Of a DNA stretch of 64,000 nt, positions 1 to 10,352 are shown in pieces. The notes beneath the pieces were generated by a model. The model did not search any database. It saw nothing but the letters and a program-made list of their open reading frames with translations, and was not told where the DNA came from. How positions within the stretch are numbered: the first letter of the stretch is position 1; every line of letters starts with the position of its first letter. Made by a program: the position numbers and the translations under genes. Origin of the DNA: Albugo candida (lineage: Eukaryota; Oomycota; Peronosporomycetes; Albuginales; Albuginaceae); the NCBI GenBank assembly GCA_905220665.1, contig CAJNAR010000024.1, positions 62,001 to 126,000 on the forward strand, read 5' to 3'.

Positions 1-1509
1 GTCAAAAACCGCCTGACGTCGAATTCGACCCGAGACTTTGTCATGCACAATGGTTTCTACGGGCATTTTAATCCCATTCTGTGTGACATTGGATGCATCA
101 TTTTCATCGGAATCAGACCCACTTTCATCATCCGTGCTATCTCCACTCATTTCAGCCGTCACTTGATCGGATCGAATTGGAATGGCTCCTTTGAATATCG
201 GAAGACTTGACACACCCAATCGTTCATCGAGCCCCGTTTGGATTTTCTGTAAATTTTGCATCATTTCAATTCCTTCATTTTTGTGCTCATCTTTGACGAC
301 AGCGTCTTCAGTGCCATCGTCGACAATGTCGTCACTTGGATCGGTGTAATTTAGTCGACTCAAATTGATATACATGGCGTCTTTGTCATATACAACATTC
401 CCGACATCGGCCATTGGAGCGTACAAAACAACATCTTTTTGGCTCAAGTGTTTTTTCTGACTCGTATCGCTTTGAGACGGAAGAGGACACGGATCTCGTA
501 ATGCGATCACATTATCCATGAAAAAGTCACCAACGCCAGCAATGTGAATCATCATATCAGGCTTGAGGTGGGAGCCCCGAAGGTAGCCATACAGACTGAT
601 TTTTCGATCGACAAGCGGATTCCGTTGGATTTCATCGGGATGCGTGAGGTCTTCAAAGCGGTCGACCAGCATGAATGGATGTGCGGATCGCCACGTAAGC
701 GGTCGAAATTTCATCCTGGCAATGTATAACGCAAGATTGTTGATCTCGCTTTTGGGGTACTTGTTACCATAAAGACCTGAAAAATAAAATAATTTGGCGC
801 CCTGATAAATTTCCGTCCAAAATCTGTTTTTCAGTCGTTTTTTCGTCGTACGAAGTGTTTTATTTTTCTTAAATGTGTCCAAATTGGTCAGAATTCCCAT
901 AACTTTAGGGAACCCGACAGTTTGGAGAATGTTGAGAAATTCAAATGTTTCCATTTCAAAGCCAAAACTGGCGTCAATCATTAATAAAACGAGATCAGCG
1001 ACTTTGGCGACATCGATCGCTCCATTCAAATCATTGGGACATTCCACCAAAGTGATTCTTCGACCCTTTCCAGTTATCATTGTGATGGGGCCTTTGACTT
1101 GATTGATGTTCTGTCGAGTATATCGCTTCACCAGTGACTGTGATAGCAACACAAGTCAGTCGATTGTATAGAGAAAAGCTCAAGGGTGGAGGTCAAGTAC
1201 CCGGATCAGAGTCGATTTGCCGCTCTTTGGTGGACCCATAACCACGACCGATACAGGTGGAGTGACATTGACAGCGGTTGTCTTTTGCAATGGAACGTAT
1301 TCTTTACGATGAGAGCGATCGAGATTACGCTGAATGGTTTTTCTCGCACGTCCATTCTTCGAGACACCGAATGCCTTTGGGTTTTTACGTATTTGGGAGT
1401 CGGATGCGTTTTCTTTCTGCTTTTCAAATGCCTTACGCTGTTGTTTGTTGACCTTTGCGCCGGATTTCGACTTGCGATGGTCTTTTTTTCGCGGATTAAG
1501 CGGATCCAT
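1..1509 (-). CDS. BMS1: Ribosome biogenesis GTPase BMS1, 5' part (3' end outside window)
   Basis: BMS1 is a nucleolar GTPase needed for 40S subunit assembly together with Rcl1 and the U3 processome. Exon 1 (1509-1201) encodes a basic N-terminus, the NPKAF motif of the family and a P-loop GPPKSGKSTLI. A 63-nt intron (1200-1138, GT-AG) is followed by exon 2 (1137 to the window edge). Exon 2 continues in phase with TRQNINQVKGP, the family signature DASFGFEMETFEFLN, then RFWTEIY, GAKLFYFSG and the SLYGYLRG block. The last part seen is an acidic Asp/Ser/Glu stretch, as in BMS1 proteins. I start at the second Met (1509, MDPLNPRKK) because it gives the usual length before NPKAF. An in-frame Met at 1533 is possible. 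TSR1, the paralogue, is less likely because its P-loop is degenerate. Confidence 0.93.
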
Positions 1510-1706
1510 TAATGTCGATAATGAATGGAGCAAAGGCAGGAAGGGAGGGTATCAGCGAATTTGTATACTTTAATCAAGTAAAAAGGTTCAACTATATATT
1601 TATTCGAGTAAAGCAAGAAATAAAATATATTGAAAATAGTATCAAATGTGCTAAGAATAACACGTCATTGGAAGCAGAGCCTGAGCCTTTACGCGGGATT
1701 GTTGGA

Positions 1707-2537
1707 TCATGGTGCCGTTGGGAGTTTAGAGCCCGAGAATTGTGTGGTAGCGTCAGAACCACGGAAATTTGAGGGTTTACTTGATGGATCATAAAAGTTA
1801 CGAGATTTACTCGATGGATCATATAAATTGCTCGGCGGCATTCCTTGACCATTAGATCCTCCAGAAGGAGCGTAATATGATTCAGGCGAGTAAAGTTGGG
1901 GTGTTCCTTGGTAATTCTGTTGTCCCGAATTATAATATTGTGGGCGCTGCTGGTCGGAAGCGGGGCCTTCCGGTTGCATATACTGGTTGTTATTTGCCAT
2001 ATACGCGTTTGCTTCAGGACGAGACTGGCTGCCACCTCCCGAGTAGAAATTTGGATTTGATTGTAGACGAGTCGGAGGCTGACCGCCCAATGAACTCATG
2101 TAAAGGTTTTGTTGTCCTCCAGGCTGGCCACCCAATGAACTCATGTAAAGGTTTTGTTGTCCTCCAGGCTGGCCGCCCAATGAACTCATGTAGGGGTTTT
2201 GCTGTACTCCAGGCTGGCCGCCCAATGAACTCATGTAAAGGTTTTGTTGTCCTCCAGGCTGGCCGCCCAATGAACTCATATAAGGGTTTTGCTGTACTCC
2301 AGGCTGGCCGCCCAATGAATTCATATAGGGGTTTTGCTGTCCTCCAAACTGGCCATTAGGCGATGGTGGTAGTGAAGACGGGTGGCTTCCTTGCAGAGAG
2401 GTTGGCAATCCGCCATTTTGAGAGGAGTATTGAGAGTCTTTGTATTGAGAGGTTGGATTGTACTCATTGGATCCCGTTTCTGCGGTTACACAATTTATAG
2501 CGAATAGTGTTCCTCCGATCGTGAAAGAGATCCTCAT
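1707..2537 (-). CDS. Secreted Gln/Gly/Ser/Tyr-rich repeat protein (276 aa)
   Basis: Unrecognised secreted protein. It starts with a signal peptide (about residues 1-19, hydrophobic core ISFTIGGTLFAINC, cleavage near VTA-ET). The mature part is low-complexity, rich in Gln, Gly, Pro, Ser, Asn and Tyr, and has no membrane segment. Residues 62-151 are six copies of a 15-residue unit of the type GQPGGQQNLYMSSLG. The C-terminal third has repeated YDPSSK and SxNFY motifs. Composition resembles structural or adhesive extracellular proteins. It lies in tandem, same strand, with two other low-complexity secreted proteins at 3.2-3.5 and 6.8-7.6 kb. No catalytic motif is visible, so the function is unknown. 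Confidence 0.8.
   Translation of the reverse strand: MRISFTIGGTLFAINCVTAETGSNEYNPTSQYKDSQYSSQNGGLPTSLQGSHPSSLPPSPNGQFGGQQNPYMNSLGGQPGVQQNPYMSSLGGQPGGQQNLYMSSLGGQPGVQQNPYMSSLGGQPGGQQNLYMSSLGGQPGGQQNLYMSSLGGQPPTRLQSNPNFYSGGGSQSRPEANAYMANNNQYMQPEGPASDQQRPQYYNSGQQNYQGTPQLYSPESYYAPSGGSNGQGMPPSNLYDPSSKSRNFYDPSSKPSNFRGSDATTQFSGSKLPTAP
2085..2354 (-). repeat. Six 45-bp coding tandem repeats
   Basis: Six in-frame 45-bp units inside the secreted protein gene at 1707-2537. Units alternate between Leu-Tyr-Met and Pro-Tyr-Met versions and are nearly identical at the DNA level. Copy number could change by slippage or unequal exchange without breaking the frame. Confidence 0.9.
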
Positions 2538-3159
2538 GCTTGCTTGGTCAAGTTGGTTTCGTTTGTTGTGGTTTGATGTAAATGCTTCGATGGAAGCAGA
2601 TAAGTAAGTGAGTTACTGAGAGTACGTCTTGAAAAGCAGTTTTGCAACGTAAGCTGTAGGGTGACCCATACGAGGATACAATGCCACGTAATTCACAAGT
2701 TTGTGCGTTATGTATGTCGGCTACGATTACTGGGTATATTTTGTTTGGTCGTGACGCGTACCTCCAAATGACGTGTCATTTGACAAGTATACCAAGCCTT
2801 ATGTATTACAACACATATAGCAACTAAGTAACCTACCGTAATAAGGAATCCAGGCAGCTAGAATGAATAGATTGGACTCTACGTTGCCAAAAGTATAAAT
2901 TACGTGGGATCAGGCTTAACAGACGGTAGATTACGACTTTGCCTTGCAAGACGTGAGAGTTGCCAAAGTTTCTAAACAGAAAGGCGATGAGCTGCGTTGA
3001 GAAATGAAGTTTGAACGTGATAAGCTTTTATGTGCAATCGTTGCAGCGCGTTTATATGCAGGAACCCAAGCAATCAAACATACAGAAGGAAGATAGAGAA
3101 TATATATTAATCGATGTATACAGTGAGGCATCATGTATACCTTTCAAAAGGGTGATTTA
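2538..3159. other. Intergenic region, no gene recognised
   Basis: About 620 bp between two secreted-protein genes. It should hold the promoter of the gene at 1707-2537 and the 3' region of the gene at 3160-3465. A 67-codon minus ORF (3134-2931) begins with a hydrophobic stretch, but it has no relative in the window and I do not call it. Confidence 0.5.
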
Positions 3160-3465
3160 CTAATAGTATGGGGATCCATATTGGCCGATAACACTTGGAA
3201 CGTAGCTGTTGTAAGCGTAGTTATTAGCACCATAGCCGTTATATCCATAGTTATTTACGCCATAGCCTCCGTAGCCATAGTTATTCATGCCATACCCACC
3301 ATAACCATTCACCACAGCTGGGTTATAAACGTATGGGTCAATATATCCGCCAAGACTCCGTCCAACGTTAGAAATGGCTTGGCTGATGGTACCGGCTTCG
3401 GCTCCGGACGCAGTGGGTGCGGAAATGGCAGCGGTGAGTGCGATGATAAGACTTGTTGCTTTCAT
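3160..3465 (-). CDS. Small secreted Gly/Tyr/Asn-rich protein (101 aa)
   Basis: Unrecognised. Residues 1-20 form a typical signal peptide (MKATSLIIALTAAISAPTASG, cut near SG-AE). The mature protein begins with a short non-repetitive part (TISQAISNVGRSLGGYID) and then has repeated GYG, NNYGY and GGYG units, ending in QYGSPYY. No cysteines are present. It resembles the larger Gly/Tyr-rich protein at 6816-7631 in composition, which suggests a common structural role, perhaps at the cell surface or host interface (inference). Start chosen at the Met that opens the signal peptide. Confidence 0.78.
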   Translation of the reverse strand: MKATSLIIALTAAISAPTASGAEAGTISQAISNVGRSLGGYIDPYVYNPAVVNGYGGYGMNNYGYGGYGVNNYGYNGYGANNYAYNSYVPSVIGQYGSPYY

Positions 3466-4542
3466 GATTGTTCGTTTGAGTATTACTGGAATGGACTTGT
3501 TTGTTTTAGAGAAAGTTGTGGAATGAACAGACTGATGGCATTTCCTCTTCTTATCTTAAAAAGTAATCAACTTGATTTTTGCAAATAGAACATTGCAAGT
3601 GTTGCACAAGTGCTACTTTATAGTCATTATCTCATACCAAAATCGTTAGGAAATTAATCGTTTGATTGGTAGTAACGTAAAGAATTCCCACATTTTTGAG
3701 TCGATTCTAGGCTCGCTATCAAATCAATAGAAAACAAATCGTTGCACTGTAGTGAAACTCACTCTTACGACTATGTGACATTTGTAAATAAATCAAGTTG
3801 GGTGCCGTGCGACATGAAGCCGCCATAGGTCGTGACTATTCAGAACGTAAACAACACGTTTTGCGAACGTATTATCCATAACTTATACCCTCCTGAAAGT
3901 TATAGTCTTACTAGGATAACTCTATAAATAGTATAGGTTATCTGCATGCTATCTCTTTATTCTGCAACCAATTTTTATCAAGTGTCTTGAGCTCACCTTT
4001 TGAGCGACAATCACCCACCCGTAACTTGCTACAGTACATAACGTCTATGCTCCATCGCTACTGTACCTGACGCCCTTGTTCCGTTTACGGGCATGCTCCA
4101 GCTATATTCTCCATCGCTTACTTGCACCCCGGCTGAGTGTCAATTTTCTGTAATCACGTAGTTATATCGACTACTACAAGTAGCATGTGTGCATCTTCAG
4201 GTTGAGATAAGTACCGAACACCCATTCTTTGCAATTTGCCAGTCACATCCGAATGTAGTGTGTGGCTGCCCGCTCACAGATATAACAGCCTCTTCTTTCC
4301 GTAAAAATGAGCTGTATGAAGTGTCGCATTTGGTGCGATCCGCGTGACCGTGTACGCTACACGTCGACGTAATTATACGAGATAGCTTCTCGCTGATTGC
4401 ATCCCGGAGTCAGTCGAATTAAAGCTAACGAATACGCAATCGCGACGTCGCTTGGTACATAACTCGTAAAAATGACTGTGAGACTTGATAACACTTCACA
4501 CGCTATGCTTGATATTTTGACTGTGTCCAGGTCGATATGTCT
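3466..4542. other. Intergenic region, no gene recognised
   Basis: About 1.1 kb with no convincing coding region on either strand. It includes the presumed promoter of the minus-strand gene ending upstream at 3465 and the 3' side of the gene at 4543. No repeat structure was noticed. Confidence 0.5.
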
Positions 4543-6546
4543 TCAATCCCTGTCTACCATCAAACTTGTACACGATTCTTTCTTCAAAAATGCCATTGCT
4601 TTTTCCCACAGGAAAAGCACTTTTATTGCTTCAAAGGCTTCTTTGCTTGACCCCATCGATATTCTCCATAAGCGCTTCCGTACACCACATAAAATGCGAT
4701 CATAAAGGTATCGAAATGCTTTCCTATTGGCACTAAATTCGACAAGATAGAAGAATATCAACCAATAATCCTTCTTCGTGATTGTTGTGGACAAAATCTC
4801 CAATAACGCAGCACATAATGCATTTCCAGTCGTCGGTGTAATGGAGCTGATAACCAGCGATAGAGGATGGACGACTTGAATGAGATGATAAAGCAAGCCC
4901 TTCAACGCTATGCTGTTTTCCTCAAGTAACACGAGACGAAATGCGACTTCCAAGTCTTCTTTTCGATACGCTTCCATTAGTGCTATCTCTTGCACGTTCC
5001 ATCTCTGATTTAAGGTGTTCACACCAAGACCACACACCTGTTCGACATCGCTCGCAATATTGACTTGGTCCCCACTCTCATGCAACGTACATCTACTCGA
5101 ATCGATTTCCTCCTTTCCAAAACACAAATCAGACTGATCGCATCCAAATGCATCAGTTGGCTCACACTCATTCTGAGAGTCGAATTGTGGAAATGCTTCA
5201 TCTCCCTCAGCAAATTCCAGAATCTCTGGGGACACTGAGTCTATCTGTCTACTATTTGAGGTCGGTTGACACCACACTACTCCTTTGGGTCGGAATTCGT
5301 ATTTTGGATCAGAATCAGATCTGGGTACTCGTAAATTCCTGGATGGGAGTTGTGAATTTCGCGCCGCTTTCAGACTTGCTTGCACATGAACGTCTTTTTG
5401 GTCCAAAAGTCTTGCTTTCCATGTTTCTATAACAGCTATAGATTTACTCGCTTCGTTTCGAACATATGCGACAGAATCTTTATGGGCCGACACCACGACG
5501 ACATGTAACTCCTCCTACATAATAATTGAGACTCTTTGAGTAACCAACGTTGTGTGGACGCACCAATTCGTTTCGTATCAAGGTGATCAAGCTCTGTGTG
5601 TGGTCCTCAATAGTAAGCATTAATCTTGCCAACTTGAGGGAGTGCATCCTTACTCTCCATTCTTTACGAGGGCTATCGTAAAGTATCTGTCTGATCATTT
5701 GAAATATTTCGGGATAGCATGAAATCACTTGAGCGGTTAGCCCAACGGTACTGTCATTACTCAGTTTCCGAGCGAGTCGAACCGCTGCAATTAGTGCGCA
5801 AATAGACGCCAATCGATCCTGTGTTTTGGTCGTGTCCTTCCATCGACATGCTGCGGTTTGCGACGCAATGATTACCGATAGACGACTTGATATTCGACGT
5901 CCATGGGCAGCGAATGCATCTTCATCGAGCGCATTTGAAGTATGATCGACCGGTAGTATTACTGCACACATACATTGAACTGCGTGCTCGCCGAGTGAGT
6001 CGGTAATTTTCGCGAATTGATTGAACAGGTTCACGACCCAATTTGCTTGAACGTGTAACTTTTCATCGATAGTTTTCACTCCACCACGAATCTTAGGAGT
6101 AATATACAGAACGAGATAAGAGACAAGTAGAACGCAAGCTCGAGTAAGATCTTTTTTTTTGTGTCGAAGACATTGAAGTGTATAATTGATGATTCGGGTC
6201 GAGAGCCGTGCGGCTGTACTGGAATGTAATTTACACAATTGAAAGAAGAACGTGTAAGCGCCGAGTGGAAACGCGTAGATGAGTATTTGTTTTTTCAAAA
6301 AACCCGATAAACGTATGCGCAAGCGTCGGATCGAATGTAGCAAGGCTCCGGCTGCAAAATTAGTCTGAAAACTAATTCGTGGTTATGAGCGTGTTGTTAA
6401 GATACGTACGATAATGCTTTAAAAACAGTCTGCTGGCAATCTGGGTCATCTAACTTTTCAAGTCGGTCGATAAGTTCGCGTACATACGTTTGCGACTTGG
6501 CTTCCTGCGAGTGCGTTCTGCTCACTCGACCAAGTTTCTCCCGCAT
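4543..6546 (-). CDS. TORTIFOLIA1/SPIRAL2-like ARM (TOG-like) repeat protein
   Basis: Probable microtubule-associated HEAT/ARM repeat protein related to plant TOR1/SPR2. Three exons are proposed: 6546-6406, 6364-5564 and 5514-4543, with 41-nt and 49-nt introns (donors GTATCT and GTGCGT, acceptors CAG and TAG), giving 637 residues in phase. Residues about 10-360 are helical repeats starting with YVRELIDRLEKLDDPDCQQ, a TOR1-type opening. The last repeat (VRNEASKSIAVIETWK) matches the family's VR-x(n)-W-K repeat end. A polar linker follows. The C-terminal helical domain contains EAYRKEDLEVAFRLVL, like the conserved TOR1 C-terminal domain. Assignment is from remembered family pattern only. Another ARM/HEAT protein is possible. 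The splice sites are supported by restored reading frame. Confidence 0.65.
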
Positions 6547-6815
6547 AGTAAGGCAGCAAATGAAGTGAACTGAATGTTATGAAACTGGTGAAGAAACGAA
6601 GCGACTGATGGCTATCGAACAACGCGTTGTTACACCACTTTATGTTACTATATTCCACCCATTAAGGGGCGCTGCTTCCAGGGCTCGTTGTGTTAACATA
6701 ACGGGAAGTGAAAGAGATATGGCGCAAGATGCGCTTGTATTAGAGAAAAATATATTAAAAAGCGGTATAAAAAAGGTCAGTGTTGCCCATAATAAAATAA
6801 CAGTAGTAAATATCA

Positions 6816-7631
6816 TTAGTTCCCATACGCGTTGGTGTAGACATTGGGAGATGGGAGAAGATTCATTACTGCAGGTGACCAAAATGTAGATGGAAATCGG
6901 TAACTCTGGCCGAGATTAGGCCCATAGCCTCCAGCTCCAACCCCTGCAGGTCCAAAACCACCCATTCCATAAGCTCCGGCACCTCGTGCACCGTAGCCTC
7001 CGAATCCAGCGCCGCCCATACCGTAACCTCCCGGAGAATACCCTCCACCGCCGTAACCATTCATGCCGTATCCCCCACTAGCGTAGCCACCCAAGCCATT
7101 GCCCCCACCACCGTAACCATTTACGCCATAGCCACCTGGACCAAAACCTCCACCAGCGTAGCTACCCGGGCCAAAAGCTCCACCAGCGTAGCTACCCGGG
7201 CCAAAACCTCCACCACCGTAGCTACCCGGGCCAAAAGCTCCACCAGGGTAGCTACCCGGGCCAAAACCTCCACCAGGGTAGCTACCCGGGCCAAAACCTC
7301 CACCACCGTAGCCTCCCATGTTAGCCTGGCCGTAACCTCCGCCATTAAAGCCACCATAACCACCAGAGGTATACCCGTTGTACCCTCTGAGATTACCACC
7401 ATTCATATAGCCACCATTTCCATTGCCGTAGAGATAGTCTCCATTCATTGATGGATCGTTGTAAGGGCTTGGATAGGGAGCACCCATGTAGCCAGGGTAG
7501 GCTTCTTGATTACCATCAGCCGACTTTGTGCCAGCTTCTGGCGAATTTTGTGGTCCCATAGGTGGGGCTTCATCAGCATTGACGGAATATATTGCAGCCG
7601 CGAGCGAGAGAATGTAGGTTACTGATTTCAT
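6816..7631 (-). CDS. Secreted Gly-rich repeat protein (271 aa)
   Basis: Unrecognised secreted protein. Signal peptide at residues 1-19 (MKSVTYILSLAAAIYSVNA). Residues 20-75 are Pro/Asn/Tyr-rich. From about residue 75 the protein is mainly Gly with Tyr, Phe, Asn and Pro. Residues 111-170 are six 10-residue units of the type GGFGPGSYPG. The C-terminal 40 residues are not repetitive (YRFPSTFWSPAVMNLLP). There are no Cys residues and no membrane segment after the signal peptide. Composition resembles glycine-rich wall or adhesive proteins. Same strand and same style as the proteins at 1707-2537 and 3160-3465. Confidence 0.82.
   Translation of the reverse strand: MKSVTYILSLAAAIYSVNADEAPPMGPQNSPEAGTKSADGNQEAYPGYMGAPYPSPYNDPSMNGDYLYGNGNGGYMNGGNLRGYNGYTSGGYGGFNGGGYGQANMGGYGGGGFGPGSYPGGGFGPGSYPGGAFGPGSYGGGGFGPGSYAGGAFGPGSYAGGGFGPGGYGVNGYGGGGNGLGGYASGGYGMNGYGGGGYSPGGYGMGGAGFGGYGARGAGAYGMGGFGPAGVGAGGYGPNLGQSYRFPSTFWSPAVMNLLPSPNVYTNAYGN
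7122..7301 (-). repeat. Six 30-bp coding tandem repeats
   Basis: Six almost identical 30-bp units inside the Gly-rich secreted protein gene. Each encodes G-G/A-FGPGSY plus two variable residues (PG, GG or AG), and the last copy has GGY. The low divergence between units suggests recent expansion or homogenisation. Confidence 0.9.
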
Positions 7632-8371
7632 GCTTCGTATTAAGAATATTGGATAATGAGAATACGTTCAAGTTTCGATTACTTTGTGACACAATTACGA
7701 CGGACAAAAAATCAAGTAATTGAATCATAGATTGTAGTGTTGAGTGGAGCATTGTAACGACCCAACAAAATATATCCTCTTGTTATTCGTCATGATCCCT
7801 TCAAAAAGCCATTGAGATGAGTCACTGTTATCTCTTTGTTGAGGGAAATGTGTTACGAGGAGGCAATGAAACGTAAGGGTACAAAACGTTAATTGAGCGA
7901 TCAAAGTTGCTTTTTGTAACCTTTTCTATAACTGCGCGTAAGTAGCCCGACTGGCAACCTTGAACGGTTTGATTGGTGATTACACGCCGGACACTTGGGA
8001 CGCTAGTCACATAGTGAATAGCTCGTTTAACTTCACCCGGTCCAGATTCGTCAGGTATTGCGACCACTTTTTCTAGTGATGTAAATATTTACGCTAAGGT
8101 GTGGTGGCGGTTTGGTTGCTTTTGGCGCTAGCACTTTAGTACTGCACACTATATAGAGGATGTTCTACTGATCGTGTAACACTATTTGTGTACTGTCCTA
8201 AACATGAACTGAACGAAGTATTGTGCATTTCCAATAAAAGAAAACAAGAGGGGAGGATGGGAGCGATGCTGCCTAAAACTCTGACGATCATAATCATTTA
8301 TAAAGGCAATTTTATGATCGTATTCCTGGGCTTCTTTTCTTTCAAATCTCCGCGTTTCTACTTGACGTTAA
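7632..8371. other. Intergenic region before the S gene
   Basis: About 740 bp with no convincing gene. It carries the promoter side of the Gly-rich protein and the 3' flank of the S gene. The stretch from about 8200 resembles the 3' flanks of the other S genes near 24.4 and 39.4 kb. Confidence 0.45.
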
Positions 8372-9305
8372 TCAACTTTCTTTTCCTTTTCCTTTTCCTA
8401 AACTGAAAAAGTTCTTGGAAAATCTGGAATTCTTTTTTTTAGGCGTAATTGTACTGCTTTCAGCGAAGATTGGTGCCTTATTTGGTACGTTTTCGAGTGC
8501 ATCGGGGGAGTCCTGTTGAACGTGTTCCTCGACCCGTAATGTAGGTGAACCAGGAGCAGGATGCCAGTTGAACCGGTATTGACCAAATTTTTTTGTACTA
8601 ATGGAGCCACCACCATCAGGAACTTTTATACGACCGTTCGGAACGTGGGTATCTCGAGCAGAAGTCTCGGATTCCTCGTAACTACTCTGAAGTGTTGGCC
8701 AGCTATCAGCACCATACGAACTCACCCCCATTCGAGATATTTTCTATAGCCATAGAGTCCCTGCTCCCAGCTACTTTTACAGTACCTGCCGGAAATTTCG
8801 TACCTTGAGTAGAAGTCATGGAATTCTCGTTGCTGCTTCCTGCGTCTGCCGTAGCAAATGATACTTTTTTGCCGCCTTTCGTCGATCGAGACTTATCACC
8901 TCGAGATGAACCTTTCGAGGCATCTTCATTCGGAGGATTTGAAGCAAGCATTCGACGCTGCCTACCGGACAGTGGTCGTATTGGTTTCGATATCGATCCA
9001 TTTTCACTTGAGGTCGCACGGAGGTTGTCGCTATCTCGTGGTTCCATGAAGTGCATCAATGATGAGAGATTTAGTCGATGTTGTTTGGTAATGGGATTGA
9101 CATCTCTCTTATCTTTTCCTAACTTGTAGTTTGCGGTGGCATCCAAGTCCTTTTTCAGGGTTGCATGCTGCGTCTCCTCTATCTCATTCATACCAGCAGT
9201 ATCTGCGTTCGTCGCAACCGAATGCGTATCACCAATTAGTGTGGTTGCTGACTCTACCGAAGTCGTAAGGAGACCACAAACTGCCACATGTATGAAGGCC
9301 ACCAT
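8372..9305 (-). pseudogene. S-family secreted protein, copy 1 (frame break)
   Basis: Secreted, disordered protein related to the intact gene at 39530-40624. It starts at MVAFIHVAVCGLLTTSVESA (signal peptide, cut near ESA-TT); an upstream in-frame Met at 9419 would lack paralogue support. The first frame runs to a stop at 8706. The second frame (from 8731 to 8372) resumes homology, including VPNKAPIFAESSTI and the basic FSKNFFSLGKGKGK end. The frames differ by one position. A donor-like GTGAGT sits at the junction but the obvious intron would keep the first frame, so I read this as a frameshift; a short unannotated intron is possible. It contains RQRRMLAS before an acidic stretch. Confidence 0.65.
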
Positions 9306-10187
9306 GGGAAATGATTCAGGCTGAAAACTTCTGAGTTGACGCTTCCAATCAATCTGGCTTGTTCTTTGCAAAAGAAAGAGTGAGAAGATGAAGGCGAAGC
9401 AGTGATTGCACAGCACCAATCATTTGGCACTCGTATGGGTATTCTAGACTATTCTGCGGGCAAACCTGGACGTACGCAAAGTAGCATGGGTGTAGGACCC
9501 TAACACAAGCGCATTGGTTCAATATTTCTAATGCAATCATGTTGCTCGTGTGGCTAGTGAGATATTTTTACAAACTAACAGCATACTGTCACGTTAGCCC
9601 TCACGACTCAACCACGGGAGTCACGTGCAGACAACGAAGTGACGTGTGCAATGTATCACGCAGATCAAAGTACACGTAAACAAAGACCTTGGGAGAACAT
9701 TCGCGATGAATAGGGTGATATATAGTTGCTTTTGGGAAAGTCGACTGTTGAGGTAACGATGCACGGATGAAACGATCATAGGAATTGTTTAACTGAACTG
9801 CCACACACTTTTTTGTAGGGAATAAAGTAGAACTTTCGAGTAACGTGTACTTGTAACACTGTATATTCGAAGGAAAACAGGACGAAACAGTAGAGCCGAG
9901 CGTATCAGCATACTCGGTTTTTTAAGGGTGGACACAATGCACTCCACAAACAGTGTTCATGATGAGCAACACTTAATTTTAATTTTACTTGTAGCAGCAT
10001 AGTAGACCGTAATTGTACAGTTCATAGATGGGACAAGTGAGGAATAGCAAATGAAGTTGGTTTATTTTTTCAGTGGATTTTTGATGTTAAGATGAATACT
10101 TGGTGCGCGATCTAAACTTGCGTTGGCAGTTTCCTGGCATGTACGACAGGTAATAAAATTCCAACAAGACTTGAAGAAACCCAAAGA
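9306..10187. other. S-K intergenic region, copy 1
   Basis: Upstream region of the S gene and downstream region of the K gene. It is almost identical to 25427-26182, including a 67-codon minus-strand ORF at 9601-9804 that is identical in both. That ORF is not conserved in other module copies and is not called. Confidence 0.6.
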
Positions 10188-10352
10188 TCAGGATGGTCCG
10201 TACACGGATCCAAGAGATCGTAGCATAGGCTTGCCGGATATTTTGGCATCCAGTCCCTCGGCAGCTCCATGTGATGTTGTGGGGCACACACTAACTGAGC
10301 TCGATGTGAGAACCAACAGCACCATACTTGTGGTTTGGAGTCCTAATCGCAT
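10188..10352 (-). pseudogene. K-family RxLG secreted protein, truncated by nonsense codon
   Basis: Copy of the small secreted protein at 26183-26473. It starts MRLGLQTTSM with a signal peptide (about 22 residues), then SGKPMLRSLGSV with RSLG at residues 45-48. After YGPS an in-frame TGA (10188-10190) stops translation at 54 residues. The 26-kb copy has AGA (Arg) at the same place and continues to 96 residues. The remainder of the old coding region is still readable downstream. It could still make a short secreted peptide. Confidence 0.75.

Noticed and set aside
1877..2359. 160-codon plus-strand frame with repeated RPMNSCKGF units
   Set aside because: Antisense shadow of the 45-bp repeats in the secreted protein at 1707-2537.
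2931..3134. 67-codon minus-strand ORF with a hydrophobic start (RLIYILYLPSVCLIAWV)
   Set aside because: No paralogue in the window, overlaps the 3' side of the neighbouring gene, and codon pattern after the first 25 codons is not convincing.
7121..7402. Minus-strand frame of repeated VATLVEVLAR units
   Set aside because: Out-of-frame shadow of the 30-bp repeats of the Gly-rich secreted protein.
9601..9804. 67-codon ORF identical at 25722-25925
   Set aside because: Identity only reflects the recent duplication of the whole region; the frame is not preserved in the older copies near 15.3, 33.3 and 40.9 kb.
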